Assembly: GCF_025837095.1 (NCBI RefSeq)
Contig: NZ_CP107551.1
Coordinates: forward strand, 2,152,352 to 2,216,351
Origin: Rhodococcus sp. Z13
Lineage (GTDB): Bacteria; Actinomycetota; Actinomycetes; Mycobacteriales; Mycobacteriaceae
Direction: 5' to 3'
Length of the DNA stretch: 64,000 nucleotides
Shown: one piece after another, positions 1-14,240 of the stretch
Numbering within the stretch: the stretch's first letter is position 1
Layout of the letters: each line of letters begins with the position of its first letter
Notes under the pieces: generated by a model
Seen by the model: the letters and a program-made list of their open reading frames with translations, nothing else
Told to the model about the DNA's origin: nothing
Databases searched by the model: none
Position numbers and translations under genes: made by a program

Positions 1-190
1 CGACGGCCTCCGCGGGTAGCCAGGCGGGCAGCTCGTCCGCCCACGCGGCGTAGGTGGCGGTCCATCCCCGGTCCGGGCGCGCGTCGACGGCGGTGACCGT
101 CAGTCCGGCGGCCGTGGCCCGGGAGGCGAGGGAGCGGCCGGCGGGGCCGAGACCGGCCACCAGCAGGTCGGTGGGTGGGGAGTCCGTCAC
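1..190 (-). CDS. Lycopene cyclase family protein (N-terminal part, runs off the window)
   Basis: This is a partial gene on the minus strand with a GTG start at 188-190; only the first 63 codons are present. The N-terminus carries a dinucleotide-binding fold, DLLVAGLGPAGRSLA at about residues 8-22, followed by TAVDARPDRGWTATYAAWAD. The GxGxxG loop plus the WTATYAAWADELP-type segment is what I know from actinobacterial lycopene beta-cyclases (CrtL/CrtY type), which cyclise the ends of lycopene in carotenoid synthesis. Another FAD/NAD-dependent oxidoreductase is possible because most of the protein is missing. It is transcribed divergently from the ABC-F gene, with 196 bases between them. Confidence 0.6.
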   Translation of the reverse strand, partial: MTDSPPTDLLVAGLGPAGRSLASRATAAGLTVTAVDARPDRGWTATYAAWADELPAWLPAEAV

Positions 191-386
191 GGCGTCAGCC
201 TAGGCCGGGGGCCGGTAGGGCGACGCAGGCCGGGTCCGGCGGTTCCTGTGGAGGCGGCGGGGTGGGTAGCGCATCTCACCTCCGGAAACGAGCGGCGCCA
301 CGGTAAAATCAGTGGTTCGTGTGCCCGGCGATCCGGCATCCTGACACCCGTCCGAGAACTTTCCGATCCTTCTAGGAGTCCCCCGC

Positions 387-2018
<1,632 letters not shown>

Positions 2019-2094
2019 TCCGATCCGCACCGCGCGGGCCTGCGGTTCCTCTAGCCTGGGGACGGGACCTTTGGCGAGGTGCAGGGAGGATCCG

Positions 2095-2358
2095 ATGGCG
2101 CGGAATTCCGAACGTGGACAGGCACGTGAAGGCACGACCTACGCGAAGGGAGCTCGGGTCACCGGCGAATCGCGGGACCGTCTGCAGGAGGAGTTGAAGC
2201 GCCGCTACGAGGAGGGCGCGAGCATCCGCACCCTGGCGAAGGAGACCGGACGGTCCTACGGCTTCGTGCACAACGTCCTGGTGGAGTCCCGGGTGCAGCT
2301 GCGTGGCCGGGGAGGCCCGAACCGTCGCCGCGCCACGGCCGGCGACGCCCAGGGGTGA
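2095..2358 (+). CDS. Small helix-turn-helix protein (Rv1473A-like)
   Basis: An 87-residue basic protein. The central part, RRYEEGASIRTLAKETGRSY followed by GFVHNVLVESRV, reads as a single helix-turn-helix. The tails are basic and disordered. The ATG at 2095 is chosen because GGGAGGA lies 4-10 bases upstream; an in-frame start 24 bases earlier lacks such a site. It sits 76 bases after the ABC-F gene, as Rv1473A does after Rv1473, and converges with acnR. It is probably a small DNA-binding regulator; targets are unknown. Confidence 0.75.
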   Translation: MARNSERGQAREGTTYAKGARVTGESRDRLQEELKRRYEEGASIRTLAKETGRSYGFVHNVLVESRVQLRGRGGPNRRRATAGDAQG

Positions 2359-2374
2359 ACTCTGCGCCGGTGAT

Positions 2375-2971
2375 CTAGCCGGTGGGCCGGTCGGCGTCGG
2401 ACGGCCGATCGGGGCGCCGCACCGATTCCTCGACGAGGTCCAGCACCGCCTCCAGGTTCCGATCGGTGTGCCCGGAGGCGAGACGGGCGATGAGCCCGTC
2501 GAGTACGAGATCGAGATAGGCCAGCAGCACCTCGGTGGGCACGTCCTCGCGCAGCCGCCCGGCTTCGCGCTGCCGTTCGAGGCGGCCCACGGTGGCCTCG
2601 GTGAGTTCGACGGAGTGCTGGGTCCACGCCTTCGCGAACTCGGGGTCGGTGCGCAGACGGCGGGTGATCTCGAGGCGGGTGCCGAGCCAGTCGAACTGGT
2701 CGGGGGAGGACAGCATGTCGCGCATGACCTGCACGAGGCCCTCGTTGGCGGCGACGTCGGCCATCCGCTTGGCGTCCTCCTGCGCGAGCGCGAGGAACAG
2801 GCCGTCCTTGTCCTTGAAGTGGTGGAAGATCGCGCCGCGGGACAGGCCCGTGGCCTCCTCGATCAGCCGTACGGTCGCGCCGTCGTAGCCGTATTCGGCG
2901 AAGCAGCGACGGGCACCGTCGAGGATCTGCCTGCGCCGTGCGGCGAGATGGTCCTCACTGACCTTGGGCAC
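2375..2971 (-). CDS. acnR: TetR-family regulator of aconitase (AcnR-like)
   Basis: A 198-residue TetR protein. The N-terminal helix-turn-helix spans about residues 10-55 (RRQILDGARRCFAEYGYDGA, then LSRGAIFHHFKDKDGLF), and the rest is an alpha-helical ligand and dimerisation domain. In Corynebacterium, AcnR represses the adjacent aconitase gene; the same gene pair is Rv1474c-acn in Mycobacterium. Here acnR lies directly downstream of acnA on the same strand. I prefer the GTG at 2969-2971 (protein begins MPKVSEDHL) because GGAAAGG sits about nine bases upstream; an ATG three codons earlier (2980) overlaps that site. A strong hairpin separates it from acnA. Confidence 0.88.
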   Translation of the reverse strand: MPKVSEDHLAARRRQILDGARRCFAEYGYDGATVRLIEEATGLSRGAIFHHFKDKDGLFLALAQEDAKRMADVAANEGLVQVMRDMLSSPDQFDWLGTRLEITRRLRTDPEFAKAWTQHSVELTEATVGRLERQREAGRLREDVPTEVLLAYLDLVLDGLIARLASGHTDRNLEAVLDLVEESVRRPDRPSDADRPTG

Positions 2972-3000
2972 GAGCCACATCCTTTCCGCTCAGGGGAGAC

Positions 3001-3035
3001 GGCGGGCCCGAGACGAGTCTCGCCCCGGGCCCGCC
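3001..3035 (-). terminator. GC-rich hairpin between acnA and acnR
   Basis: GGCGGGCCCG (3001-3010) pairs exactly with CGGGCCCGCC (3026-3035); the loop contains a smaller AGAC/GTCT pairing. No T-run follows on the minus strand. It lies right after the acnA stop codon, so it may terminate or attenuate acnA transcription ahead of acnR, or stabilise the acnA 3' end. Confidence 0.5.
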
Positions 3036-3077
3036 GCCTTCACACAGATGTGACCACTGGGGTCACGCGCAGTGCAC

Positions 3078-6032
<2,955 letters not shown>

Positions 6033-6223
6033 CCGGATCGGGGGATGTCGCGCCGTGTCGCGGCCGCGCGGGATCGTCCCTGCTCGGTGGTGCGCGGCGG
6101 CGCCTGCTCGGGCCGATCGCGTAGTGTTCCCAGTGCCGCACGGGTGTCGCGCGCTCCGTCCCGGCCACCCGCGGTGGCAGGGACGGCGGACGCCCGCTCC
6201 TGCCCCAGCACCACCGGAGAGAG

Positions 6224-6778
6224 ATGTCTGCGCCACTGCTTCGAGTACCGGGTCCTGTGCACACGGATCTGCCCACCGGGGTGTCCGTCGACAAGGTTCT
6301 CGTCGACCTCGCCGACGACCAGGTCGCAGCGCCCCCGGAGTACGTGGACCGGCTCGTGGCCGAGGTGCAGCGGGCCCGGGACAACGGCATCGACCTCAGC
6401 GTGGTGGTGCTCGACGAGGACCCGAGGGTCGACTCGCAGCTGCGCGATCTCGCGACCGAGGTGGGTGTCGAGGACGGCGGCACGGTGCTCGTGCTCAGTC
6501 CCGGCTGGGTGGGTACCTACAGCGACAGTCTGGACCGGGTGACCCTCGAGGCCGCCCAGGACCGCACCTACACCGGCGACCCGGTCGTCTCCACCCGCAA
6601 CTTCGTCGACTCGGTGCTCGAACCCTCCCCGCCGTGGACCGGGATCACCCTGGTGCTCGTGCTGCTCGTCGCCCTGGTCGGCGGCGCCACCTACTGGGCG
6701 AAGGTGCGCCGGTCCCGTCACGAGCAGGCCTCGGAACACCGGGCCGAGCCTCCGCAGGCGCCGACGAAGACCCTCTGA
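6224..6778 (+). CDS. Rv1476-family membrane protein
   Basis: A 184-residue protein. The soluble part (about 1-135) has alternating strand and helix segments with LSVVVLDEDPRVDSQLRDLA and GTVLVLSPGWVGTYSD. It is followed by one membrane helix (about 139-159, GITLVLVLLVALVGGATYW) and a short, charged cytoplasmic tail. GGAGAGAG lies just before the ATG. Position between acnA and ripA and overall design match M. tuberculosis Rv1476. Placement before the cell-wall hydrolase suggests a link to septal or peptidoglycan processes, but no function is established from sequence. Confidence 0.8.
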   Translation: MSAPLLRVPGPVHTDLPTGVSVDKVLVDLADDQVAAPPEYVDRLVAEVQRARDNGIDLSVVVLDEDPRVDSQLRDLATEVGVEDGGTVLVLSPGWVGTYSDSLDRVTLEAAQDRTYTGDPVVSTRNFVDSVLEPSPPWTGITLVLVLLVALVGGATYWAKVRRSRHEQASEHRAEPPQAPTKTL

Positions 6779-6846
6779 CGTCCCGTCTGTCGTCGTCGCC
6801 GACGTCCCGTCTGCGTCATCACCGACGTCTCGTCTCCGTCACGACC
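6777..6846 (+). repeat. Three degenerate 23-24-base tandem repeats at the 3' end of the Rv1476-like gene
   Basis: Three units begin GACGTCYCGTCT (6777-6800, 6801-6823, 6824-6846). The first overlaps the TGA stop of the preceding gene. The copies differ at several positions, so this is an older duplication. No coding role is visible. Confidence 0.6.
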
Positions 6847-7174
6847 GGGTTCGGTGAGGTCGAAATCGAGTAGCGAACCCGTCATACCGGACGTAACGGT
6901 GCATTCGTTGTGGCCCGTCGTATCTCCGACCCGCGAAATTCGTGACTGTCGTGCGACATACACGCTCCATGTCGTACGGTGCTCATGACACTCTTGGGGA
7001 AGGTGTGTCACAACCCGGCTCGTGGGGACGCTGCCCGCAGCCGGTGCAGGACAGGCAGCGTGTGAACCGTGAGGTGCTCACGGTAGGGCGGTGCTGTCTG
7101 TCGATGCTGCGTGCCTTCCTTCGGGTGTCGGGCCGGATGTCTCGGCCACCAGGCACGACCGAGGGAGACGTGAA
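6847..7174 (+). other. Long leader region of ripA with two hairpins
   Basis: Together with the repeat before it, this makes a 396-base gap without a gene. Two inverted repeats stand out: CGTGCGACAT/ATGTCGTACG (6950-6978, ten pairs with one G-U) and CCGTGAG/CTCACGG (7067-7083, seven pairs, three-base loop). They could form a structured 5' leader ahead of ripA. I compared the region with the ydaO (cyclic-di-AMP) consensus as I remember it and could not match the core, so I do not name a riboswitch. Confidence 0.35.
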
Positions 7175-9064
7175 GTGAGACGGTTCGGCATCCACGGAGG
7201 GATTCCGCGACGGTCCGTGCCGGAAGGCACCGTCACGACCAGGGCCACGGTCGACGAGACGAACGGTTCGCCCCCGGCCCGCCGCTCACCCCGTCGCCGC
7301 ACCGGCAGACTCCTCGCAGGACTCGGTCTGGTCACCGCTGTACTGCTCACGGTCTCCACGACCGCCGGGGCCGCACCGCCCCCGCCGCCGAATCCGTCGG
7401 ACGCCGAGATCGACCGGGCCGGCGCCGCGGTCGCCGCGAACGTCGACCGGGTCGGCGAGCTGATCGTCCGCATCGCCGACGCCGACCAGCGCCTGTCCGA
7501 ACTCGACGCGCAGGTCGCGATCAAACGCGAGGACGTCAACCGCGCCCTCGTCGACCTGCAGGCCGCCCGCGACGCCGTCGACGCCGCCGAACGCTTCGTC
7601 GCCGACACCCGCCGGGCACTCGAGGACGCCGCGGCCCACATCGCCTTCGCTCAGAAGGACTTCGACGCGTTCGTCCGTAACAGCTACATGCGCGGGTCCA
7701 ACTCGGCGTCGCTCGCAGCCTTCCTCGACGTGGACGGTCCCGACGACCTGCTCGACCGCGCGCAGGTCATGCGGCTGCTGTCGACGGGCCGCGCCGCGGT
7801 GCTCGATGCCCTGCAGCGCGCCCGCACGGTCGAGGCCAACTCCAATTCGCGGGCCCGCGCGGCCAAGCTCGAGGCCGACGCCGCCGCGCAGGCCGCCGAG
7901 CAGCGCAAGGCCGAGGCCGAGGCCGCCATCGTCACCGCCCGGGAGGCCCTCGAGAAGCAGGCGGCGGAGAAGGCCCGCATCGAGCAGGAACGCGCGACCG
8001 CGCAGGCGGCGCTCGACGAGGCGCGGTCGACGGTCACCGGTCTCGAGGGTCAGCGCGCGCAGTATCTCGACTGGGAACGCCGCAAGGCCGCCGAGGAAGC
8101 CGCGGAAGCGGCTGCGGCCGAGGCCGCTCGGGCGGCCGCCGCGGAGGCGGCCGCGCGGGTCGCGGCCGACGAGGCGGCACGGGCGCGCGCGGAGGAACTC
8201 GCCAACGGCCGGCGACCGCACACCCAGATCGAGGACACGCCCCGGAACTCGGAGAGCGCCCCCGACACGAGCAGCGGCACGACCGGCGGCGGTACCACCA
8301 CCGATCCGGATCTGTCCGGTAGCGGACCGGTGCCCGACGACACCGATCCCGGCACCGGCCTCGGCGGCACCGAGTACGACCCCGACTACGGCTCCGGTGA
8401 CCCCGATTACAGCTCCGACGACGACACGGACTACGGATCGGGTGACGACTCCGGGTACGACGACCCCGATTACGGCACCGACGACGGCACGGAGGATTCC
8501 GACGACTCGGGCAGCGGCAGCGACACGGACAATCCGGATCCGAGCGATCCGGTCCACGAGGACGGCCCCTCGGGCACGGGTTCGCAGCCGTCGAACTCCG
8601 GCTCGACGCCGCGTACGGGCACGCGTCCGACGGTCACCGGCGCTGCTGCGATCGAGATCGTGATCGACCGCGCGATGTCGCAGATCGGGGTGCCCTACGC
8701 GTGGGGCGGTGGCAACGAGAACGGCCCGACCCGCGGCATCCGGGACGGCGGTGTCGCCGACGTCCACGGCGACTACAACAAGATCGGTTTCGACTGCTCG
8801 GGCCTGATGGTCTACGCCTTCGCCGGCATCGGTATCTCCCTGCCGCACTACACCGGCTACCAGTACACGGCCGGCACGCAGATCCCGTCCGCGCAGATGA
8901 GACGCGGCGACATGATCTTCTACGGGCCCAACGCCAGCCAGCACGTCGCGCTGTATCTCGGCAACGGGCAGATGCTCGAGGCGCCGCAGTCGGGATCGTT
9001 CGTGAAGATCTCGCCGGTACGCTGGGACGGCATGACACCGTACGTGGTGCGCATGGTGTCGTGA
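7175..9064 (+). CDS. ripA: Peptidoglycan endopeptidase, NlpC/P60 family (RipA-like)
   Basis: A 629-residue secreted hydrolase that would cut peptide stems of peptidoglycan during cell separation. The N-terminus is basic with a signal segment ending near TTAGAAPP (about 62-69). A long coiled coil follows (about 75-345), then an unusual acidic Tyr/Asp/Ser/Gly linker (about 395-465) and the C-terminal NlpC/P60 domain. The catalytic triad is Cys541 (FDCSGLMVYAF), His590 (QHVALYLG) and Glu602 (MLEAPQ). The spacing of 49 and 12 residues equals that of M. tuberculosis RipA Cys383-His432-Glu444. The protein is about 150 residues longer than mycobacterial RipA, mostly through the acidic linker. GTG 7175 follows GAGGGAG. 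No ripB follows. Confidence 0.9.
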   Translation: MRRFGIHGGIPRRSVPEGTVTTRATVDETNGSPPARRSPRRRTGRLLAGLGLVTAVLLTVSTTAGAAPPPPPNPSDAEIDRAGAAVAANVDRVGELIVRIADADQRLSELDAQVAIKREDVNRALVDLQAARDAVDAAERFVADTRRALEDAAAHIAFAQKDFDAFVRNSYMRGSNSASLAAFLDVDGPDDLLDRAQVMRLLSTGRAAVLDALQRARTVEANSNSRARAAKLEADAAAQAAEQRKAEAEAAIVTAREALEKQAAEKARIEQERATAQAALDEARSTVTGLEGQRAQYLDWERRKAAEEAAEAAAAEAARAAAAEAAARVAADEAARARAEELANGRRPHTQIEDTPRNSESAPDTSSGTTGGGTTTDPDLSGSGPVPDDTDPGTGLGGTEYDPDYGSGDPDYSSDDDTDYGSGDDSGYDDPDYGTDDGTEDSDDSGSGSDTDNPDPSDPVHEDGPSGTGSQPSNSGSTPRTGTRPTVTGAAAIEIVIDRAMSQIGVPYAWGGGNENGPTRGIRDGGVADVHGDYNKIGFDCSGLMVYAFAGIGISLPHYTGYQYTAGTQIPSAQMRRGDMIFYGPNASQHVALYLGNGQMLEAPQSGSFVKISPVRWDGMTPYVVRMVS

Positions 9065-9214
9065 CGGTGAGGTTGCCGCGGCCGACGTGCCGCCGAGGAC
9101 GGGTGCTCCCTCCCGGCCGGTGCTGTGGTGACGGCACACCGAGCCGACACCTGCCATAGTGGTGCGGCAGGTGATTTCCAGCGGAGCAACGTAGGCGAAA
9201 GCGGTGGATTCTTG

Positions 9215-10582
9215 GTGACCTCACGCGAGGGTGGGACGTCGGGTTCGGCAACGCCGGGCAACCAGGGCGGCAGTGACGAACGGAAGAACGACCGGACCGC
9301 AGGGGGAGCGGCCGCGACTCGGAAGGACACCCCCGCACAGCAGCCCGGGTCGTCGTCCGCGTCGGCGGAACCCACGGTGGACACCACGAAACGGATCGAC
9401 TCCCCGAAGACCGGCACCGACAAGGCCGACCCGAAGAAGGCCGATGCGGCGAAGGTCGACGCCCCCGAGAGCGACGTCACCGAGAAGGCGTACGACCCGG
9501 CCGAGGACGTCCGGCTCCTCGAACGCGCCATCTACGAGGTCAAGCGCGTGATCGTCGGCCAGGACCTGCTCGTCGAACGCATGCTCGTCGGTGTGCTCGC
9601 CCGCGGCCACGTGCTGCTCGAGGGTGTACCGGGTGTCGCGAAGACCCTCGCGGTCGAGACCTTCGCCAAGGTGGTCGGCGGGTCGTTCTCCCGCGTGCAG
9701 TTCACCCCCGACCTCGTGCCCACCGACCTCATCGGCACCCGCATCTACCGGCAGGGCCGCGAGGAGTTCGACACCGAACTCGGCCCCGTCGTCGCGAACT
9801 TCGTGCTCGCCGACGAGATCAACCGTGCCCCCGCCAAGGTGCAGTCGGCGCTGCTCGAGGTGATGGCCGAACGCCACGTCACCATCGGCGGCAGGACCTT
9901 CCCGATGCCGGAACCGTTCCTGGTGATGGCCACCCAGAACCCGATCGAGAACGAGGGCGTCTACCCGCTGCCCGAGGCGCAGCGCGACCGCTTCCTGTTC
10001 AAGGTGCTCGTCGACTACCCCACGGTCGAGGAGGAACGCGAGATCGTCTACCGGATGGGCGTCGCCGCACCGGAACCGAAGCAGGTGCTCGACAACGAGC
10101 AGCTGCTGCGGCTGCAGAAGATCGCCGGCCGGGTCTTCGTGCACCACGCGCTCGTCGACTACGTCGTGCGGGTCATCTTCGCGACGCGGCAGCCCGCCGA
10201 TCTCGGCCTGCACGACGTGCAGGGCTGGATCGCCTACGGCGCCTCCCCGCGCGCGACCCTCGGCATCATCTCCGCGGCCCGGGCCCTCGCCCTCGTGCGC
10301 GGCCGCGACTACGTCGTGCCGCAGGACATCGTCGACGTCATCCCCGACGTGCTCCGGCACCGGCTCGTGCTGTCCTACGACGCGCTCGCCGACGACGTGT
10401 CGGCGGACCGGATCATCACCCGGATCCTGCAGACCGTCGGGCTGCCGCAGGTCGCCCCGCAGGCCAACGTGCCGGTCCCGGCCGGACCCGCCCCGCAGCA
10501 GCCGGTCGGGCCTCGACCTCCTGCCGGTGCACAACCTCCCGTCGGCGCCCCCGGTCCCCAGGCGGGCACAGGCCCGCGGTGA
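9215..10582 (+). CDS. moxR1: MoxR-family AAA+ ATPase
   Basis: A 455-residue AAA+ ATPase of the MoxR type, thought to act as a chaperone with the downstream VWA-domain protein. Walker A GVPGVAKT is at 137-144, Walker B FVLADEINR near 196-204, and a sensor-1 segment MATQNPIENEGVYPLPEAQR follows. The first ~95 residues are low-complexity and charged (Lys/Asp/Pro repeats such as KADPKKADAAKVDAPE), and the tail is Pro/Gly/Ala-rich. GTG 9215 is chosen from GGTGGA seven bases upstream; a longer frame has no family support. Its stop overlaps the next start by four bases, so moxR, DUF58 and VWA form one coupled unit, as in Rv1479-Rv1481. Confidence 0.93.
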   Translation: MTSREGGTSGSATPGNQGGSDERKNDRTAGGAAATRKDTPAQQPGSSSASAEPTVDTTKRIDSPKTGTDKADPKKADAAKVDAPESDVTEKAYDPAEDVRLLERAIYEVKRVIVGQDLLVERMLVGVLARGHVLLEGVPGVAKTLAVETFAKVVGGSFSRVQFTPDLVPTDLIGTRIYRQGREEFDTELGPVVANFVLADEINRAPAKVQSALLEVMAERHVTIGGRTFPMPEPFLVMATQNPIENEGVYPLPEAQRDRFLFKVLVDYPTVEEEREIVYRMGVAAPEPKQVLDNEQLLRLQKIAGRVFVHHALVDYVVRVIFATRQPADLGLHDVQGWIAYGASPRATLGIISAARALALVRGRDYVVPQDIVDVIPDVLRHRLVLSYDALADDVSADRIITRILQTVGLPQVAPQANVPVPAGPAPQQPVGPRPPAGAQPPVGAPGPQAGTGPR

Positions 10583-11547
10583 GCACACGTCGTCACGACG
10601 GAGCGCCACCGACGTTCCGGTCCGGTGAACTGCGCGACCCCGCCCTCACGGCGGCGTTGCGCACCCTCGAGCTCACCGTGCGGCGCCGGCTCGACGGTGT
10701 TCTGCACGGCGACCATCTCGGGCTGATCCCCGGGCCGGGCTCCGAACCCGGCGACGCCCGCGAGTACCAGCCCGGCGACGACGTGCGGCAGATGGACTGG
10801 TCCGTCACCGCCCGCACCACCCACCCGCACGTGCGGCAGACCGTCGCCGACCGCGAACTCGAGACGTGGCTGGCGATCGACATGTCGGCCAGCCTCGACT
10901 TCGGCACCGGGGCCTGCGAGAAACGCGACCTGGCCGTCGCCGCGGTCGCCGCGCTGGCGCACCTGACCACCGGTGGCGGCAACCGTATCGGCGCCGTGAT
11001 CTCCACCGGTCACGACTCCGTCCGGATGCCCGCCCGCGGCGGCCGCCTGCACGCCCAGTCGCTGCTGCGCACCGTCGCGACCACCCCGCACCCGCCGGAC
11101 GGCACCCGCGGCGACCTGCGCGGCGTGATCGAGGCGCTGCGGCGTCCCCAGCGCCGCCGCGGTCTCGCCGTCGTCATCAGCGACTTCCTCGGCCCGATCG
11201 ACTGGGAACGCTCCCTGCGCGCCCTGTCCGCGCGGCACGAACTGCTCGCCGTCGAGGTGCTCGACCGGCGCGACCTCGAGCTGCCCGATCTCGGCGACGT
11301 GGTCCTCCACGACCCGGAGACCGGACGCACCCGGGAGTTCACCACCACACCCGAGCTGCAGGCCGACTTCGCGCAGGCCGCCGCCGAGCATCGCGCCGCG
11401 GTGCACCAGGCGTTGCGCAGCTGCGGAGCGCCCGTGATGACATTGCGGACCGACCGCGACTGGATCGGCGACATCGTGCGGTTCGTCGCCGCCCGCCGCC
11501 ACAGCTACGGCGCGCCCACCGGTCCCGCACGGAAGGGGGGACGATGA
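10579..11547 (+). CDS. DUF58 domain protein (Rv1480-like)
   Basis: A 322-residue DUF58 protein. The signature [20 protein letters not shown] followed by [15 protein letters not shown] (about 50-85) is the family core, and the C-terminal half (about 95-250, [14 protein letters not shown] onward) is a VWA-like fold with a partial metal site (DMSAS). No membrane helix is seen. It starts at GTG within the moxR stop (GTGA) and its own stop overlaps the VWA gene start (ATGA), so the three proteins are likely made in fixed ratio. DUF58 proteins accompany MoxR ATPases; the molecular role is not defined. Confidence 0.9.
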   Translation: MSTRRHDGAPPTFRSGELRDPALTAALRTLELTVRRRLDGVLHGDHLGLIPGPGSEPGDAREYQPGDDVRQMDWSVTARTTHPHVRQTVADRELETWLAIDMSASLDFGTGACEKRDLAVAAVAALAHLTTGGGNRIGAVISTGHDSVRMPARGGRLHAQSLLRTVATTPHPPDGTRGDLRGVIEALRRPQRRRGLAVVISDFLGPIDWERSLRALSARHELLAVEVLDRRDLELPDLGDVVLHDPETGRTREFTTTPELQADFAQAAAEHRAAVHQALRSCGAPVMTLRTDRDWIGDIVRFVAARRHSYGAPTGPARKGGR

Positions 11548-12524
11548 GCCTGTCCGGCTTCACCTCACCCTGGTGGCTGCTGCTGCTGTTCGTCGTCGCC
11601 GCACTCGGCGTCGGCTACGTGATCGTCCAGCGCAGACGCCTCACCAACACCCTGCGCTTCACCAACCTCGAACTCCTCGAGAAGGTCGCGCCCAACCGGC
11701 CCGGCCGGGCCCGCCACATCCCGATCGCGCTGCTGCTCGTCGGCCTGACCTTCCTCACCGTGGCACTGGCCGGACCGACCGCCGAACAGCGGGTGCCGCG
11801 CAACCGCGCCACCGTCGTGCTCGTCATCGACGTGTCGCTGTCCATGGAGGCCACCGACGTCGCCCCCACCCGCCTCGCGGCGGCGCAGGAGGCGGCGAAG
11901 CAGTTCGCCGACGACCTGACCCCCGGCATCAACCTCGGTCTCGTCGCGTTCTCCGGCACCGCCTCGGTGCTGGTCTCACCGACCACCAACCGCGAGGCCA
12001 CCAAGACCGCGATCGACAACCTGCAGCTGAGCGAGCGCACCGCCACCGGCGAGGCCATCTTCACCGCCATGCAGTCCATCGACACCCTCGCGGCGGTGCT
12101 CGGCGGCAGCGACCAGGCGCCACCCGCCCGGATCGTGTTGCTGTCCGACGGCAAGCAGACCGTCCCCGAGAGCCCCGACGACCCCCGCGGAGGATTCACC
12201 GCCGCCCGCCAGGCCGCCGAGAAGGGCATCCCCGTCTCGACGATCTCGTTCGGCACCGAGACCGGCACCGTCACCATCGAGGACGAACGCATCCCCGTGC
12301 CCGTCGACGATCCCTCGCTCAAGGAGATCGCCAACCTGTCGGGCGGAACCTTCTTCACCGCGTCGAGCCTCGAGGAACTCGAGGACGCCTACGACACGCT
12401 CGAGGAGCAGATCGGCTACGAGACCACCCGCGGCGACGCCAGCCGTCCCTGGCTGCTGCTCGGTGCCCTCTGCGTGGCGGGCGGGCTCGTCGCGGCGATG
12501 GTGCTCCGCCAGCGGCTGCCCTGA
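11544..12524 (+). CDS. Membrane-anchored VWA-domain protein (Rv1481-like)
   Basis: A 326-residue protein with membrane helices at about 8-28, 58-78 and 303-322, enclosing an extracytoplasmic von Willebrand A domain (about 88-290). The metal-ion-dependent adhesion site is intact: D96-V-S98-L-S100, with later conserved segments [15 protein letters not shown] and [13 protein letters not shown]. Layout matches BatA-like proteins and Rv1481. It is the last gene of the coupled MoxR-DUF58-VWA unit and lies 66 bases before fabG1. It is inferred to be the membrane partner of MoxR in envelope maintenance. Confidence 0.9.
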   Translation: MSLSGFTSPWWLLLLFVVAALGVGYVIVQRRRLTNTLRFTNLELLEKVAPNRPGRARHIPIALLLVGLTFLTVALAGPTAEQRVPRNRATVVLVIDVSLSMEATDVAPTRLAAAQEAAKQFADDLTPGINLGLVAFSGTASVLVSPTTNREATKTAIDNLQLSERTATGEAIFTAMQSIDTLAAVLGGSDQAPPARIVLLSDGKQTVPESPDDPRGGFTAARQAAEKGIPVSTISFGTETGTVTIEDERIPVPVDDPSLKEIANLSGGTFFTASSLEELEDAYDTLEEQIGYETTRGDASRPWLLLGALCVAGGLVAAMVLRQRLP

Positions 12525-13370
<846 letters not shown>

Positions 13371-13429
13371 GCGGACCACACCGGATCGCATCGACCACAT
13401 CCGAATCTCACTGGAGGACCGACACACTC

Positions 13430-14236
13430 ATGGGCGGACTGCTCGAGGGCAAGACCATTCTCGTCACCGGCATCATCACCGATGCCTCGATCGCGTTCCA
13501 CACCGCGAAGGTCGCGCAGGAGCAGGGCGCGAAGGTGATCATCACCGGCTACGACCGGCTCCGGCTGATCGACCGTATCGCGCAGCGCCTGCCGCAGCCG
13601 GTGCCCCCGGCGATCGAACTCGACGTGCAGAACCCCGAGCACCTCGAGGGTCTCGCCGAGAAGATCCGCGAACTCGCACCCGAGGGTCTCGACGGCGTCG
13701 TCCACTCGATCGGCTTCGCACCCCGCTCGTGCCTGGGCAATCCCTTCCTGGACGCCCCGTGGAACGACGTCGCCGTCGCCGTCGAGGTGTCGGCCTACTC
13801 CTACGCCGCGCTCGCCAAGGCCGTCCTGCCGGTGATGAACGAGGGCGGCTCGATCGTGGGCATGGACTTCGACCCGTCGCGGGCCGTGCCGTTCTACAAC
13901 TGGATGGGCGTCTCGAAGGCCACGCTGGAGGCCGTGAACCGTTACGTCGCCAAGGAGGTCGGCCCGCGCGGCATCCGCTCCAACCTGGTCGCCGCCGGCC
14001 CGATCAAGACCCTCGCGGCCAAGGCCATCGCCGGCGACGCGACCGGCCCGGGCGCCGAGATGAACCGCCTCAACGAGGGCTGGGCCGCCGCGTCCCCGAT
14101 CGGCTGGGACGTCGACGACCCGACCCCGGTCGCCAAGACCGTGTGCACCGTGCTGTCCGACTGGCTGCCCGGCACCACCGGGTCGATCGTCTACGTCGAC
14201 GGCGGCTTCCACTCCCAGGTCGGATTCGGGGCCTGA
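13430..14236 (+). CDS. inhA: Enoyl-ACP reductase InhA
   Basis: A 268-residue NADH-dependent enoyl-ACP reductase of FAS-II, close in length and motif to M. tuberculosis InhA (269 residues). The cofactor segment is [20 protein letters not shown] (about 14-33); the VVHSIGF serine is at 93 (Ser94 equivalent). The catalytic Tyr156 ([10 protein letters not shown]) and Lys163 correspond to Tyr158 and Lys165. Ile21 and the serine known from isoniazid-resistance work are both in the sensitive form. CTGGAGG lies 11-17 bases before the ATG. hemH follows after four bases, so fabG1-inhA-hemH reads as one operon. Confidence 0.96.
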   Translation: MGGLLEGKTILVTGIITDASIAFHTAKVAQEQGAKVIITGYDRLRLIDRIAQRLPQPVPPAIELDVQNPEHLEGLAEKIRELAPEGLDGVVHSIGFAPRSCLGNPFLDAPWNDVAVAVEVSAYSYAALAKAVLPVMNEGGSIVGMDFDPSRAVPFYNWMGVSKATLEAVNRYVAKEVGPRGIRSNLVAAGPIKTLAAKAIAGDATGPGAEMNRLNEGWAAASPIGWDVDDPTPVAKTVCTVLSDWLPGTTGSIVYVDGGFHSQVGFGA

Positions 14237-14240
14237 TCCG

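Noticed and set aside
6847-7174. ydaO-type cyclic-di-AMP riboswitch before ripA
   Set aside because: The expected conserved core blocks are not found; only generic hairpins are visible.
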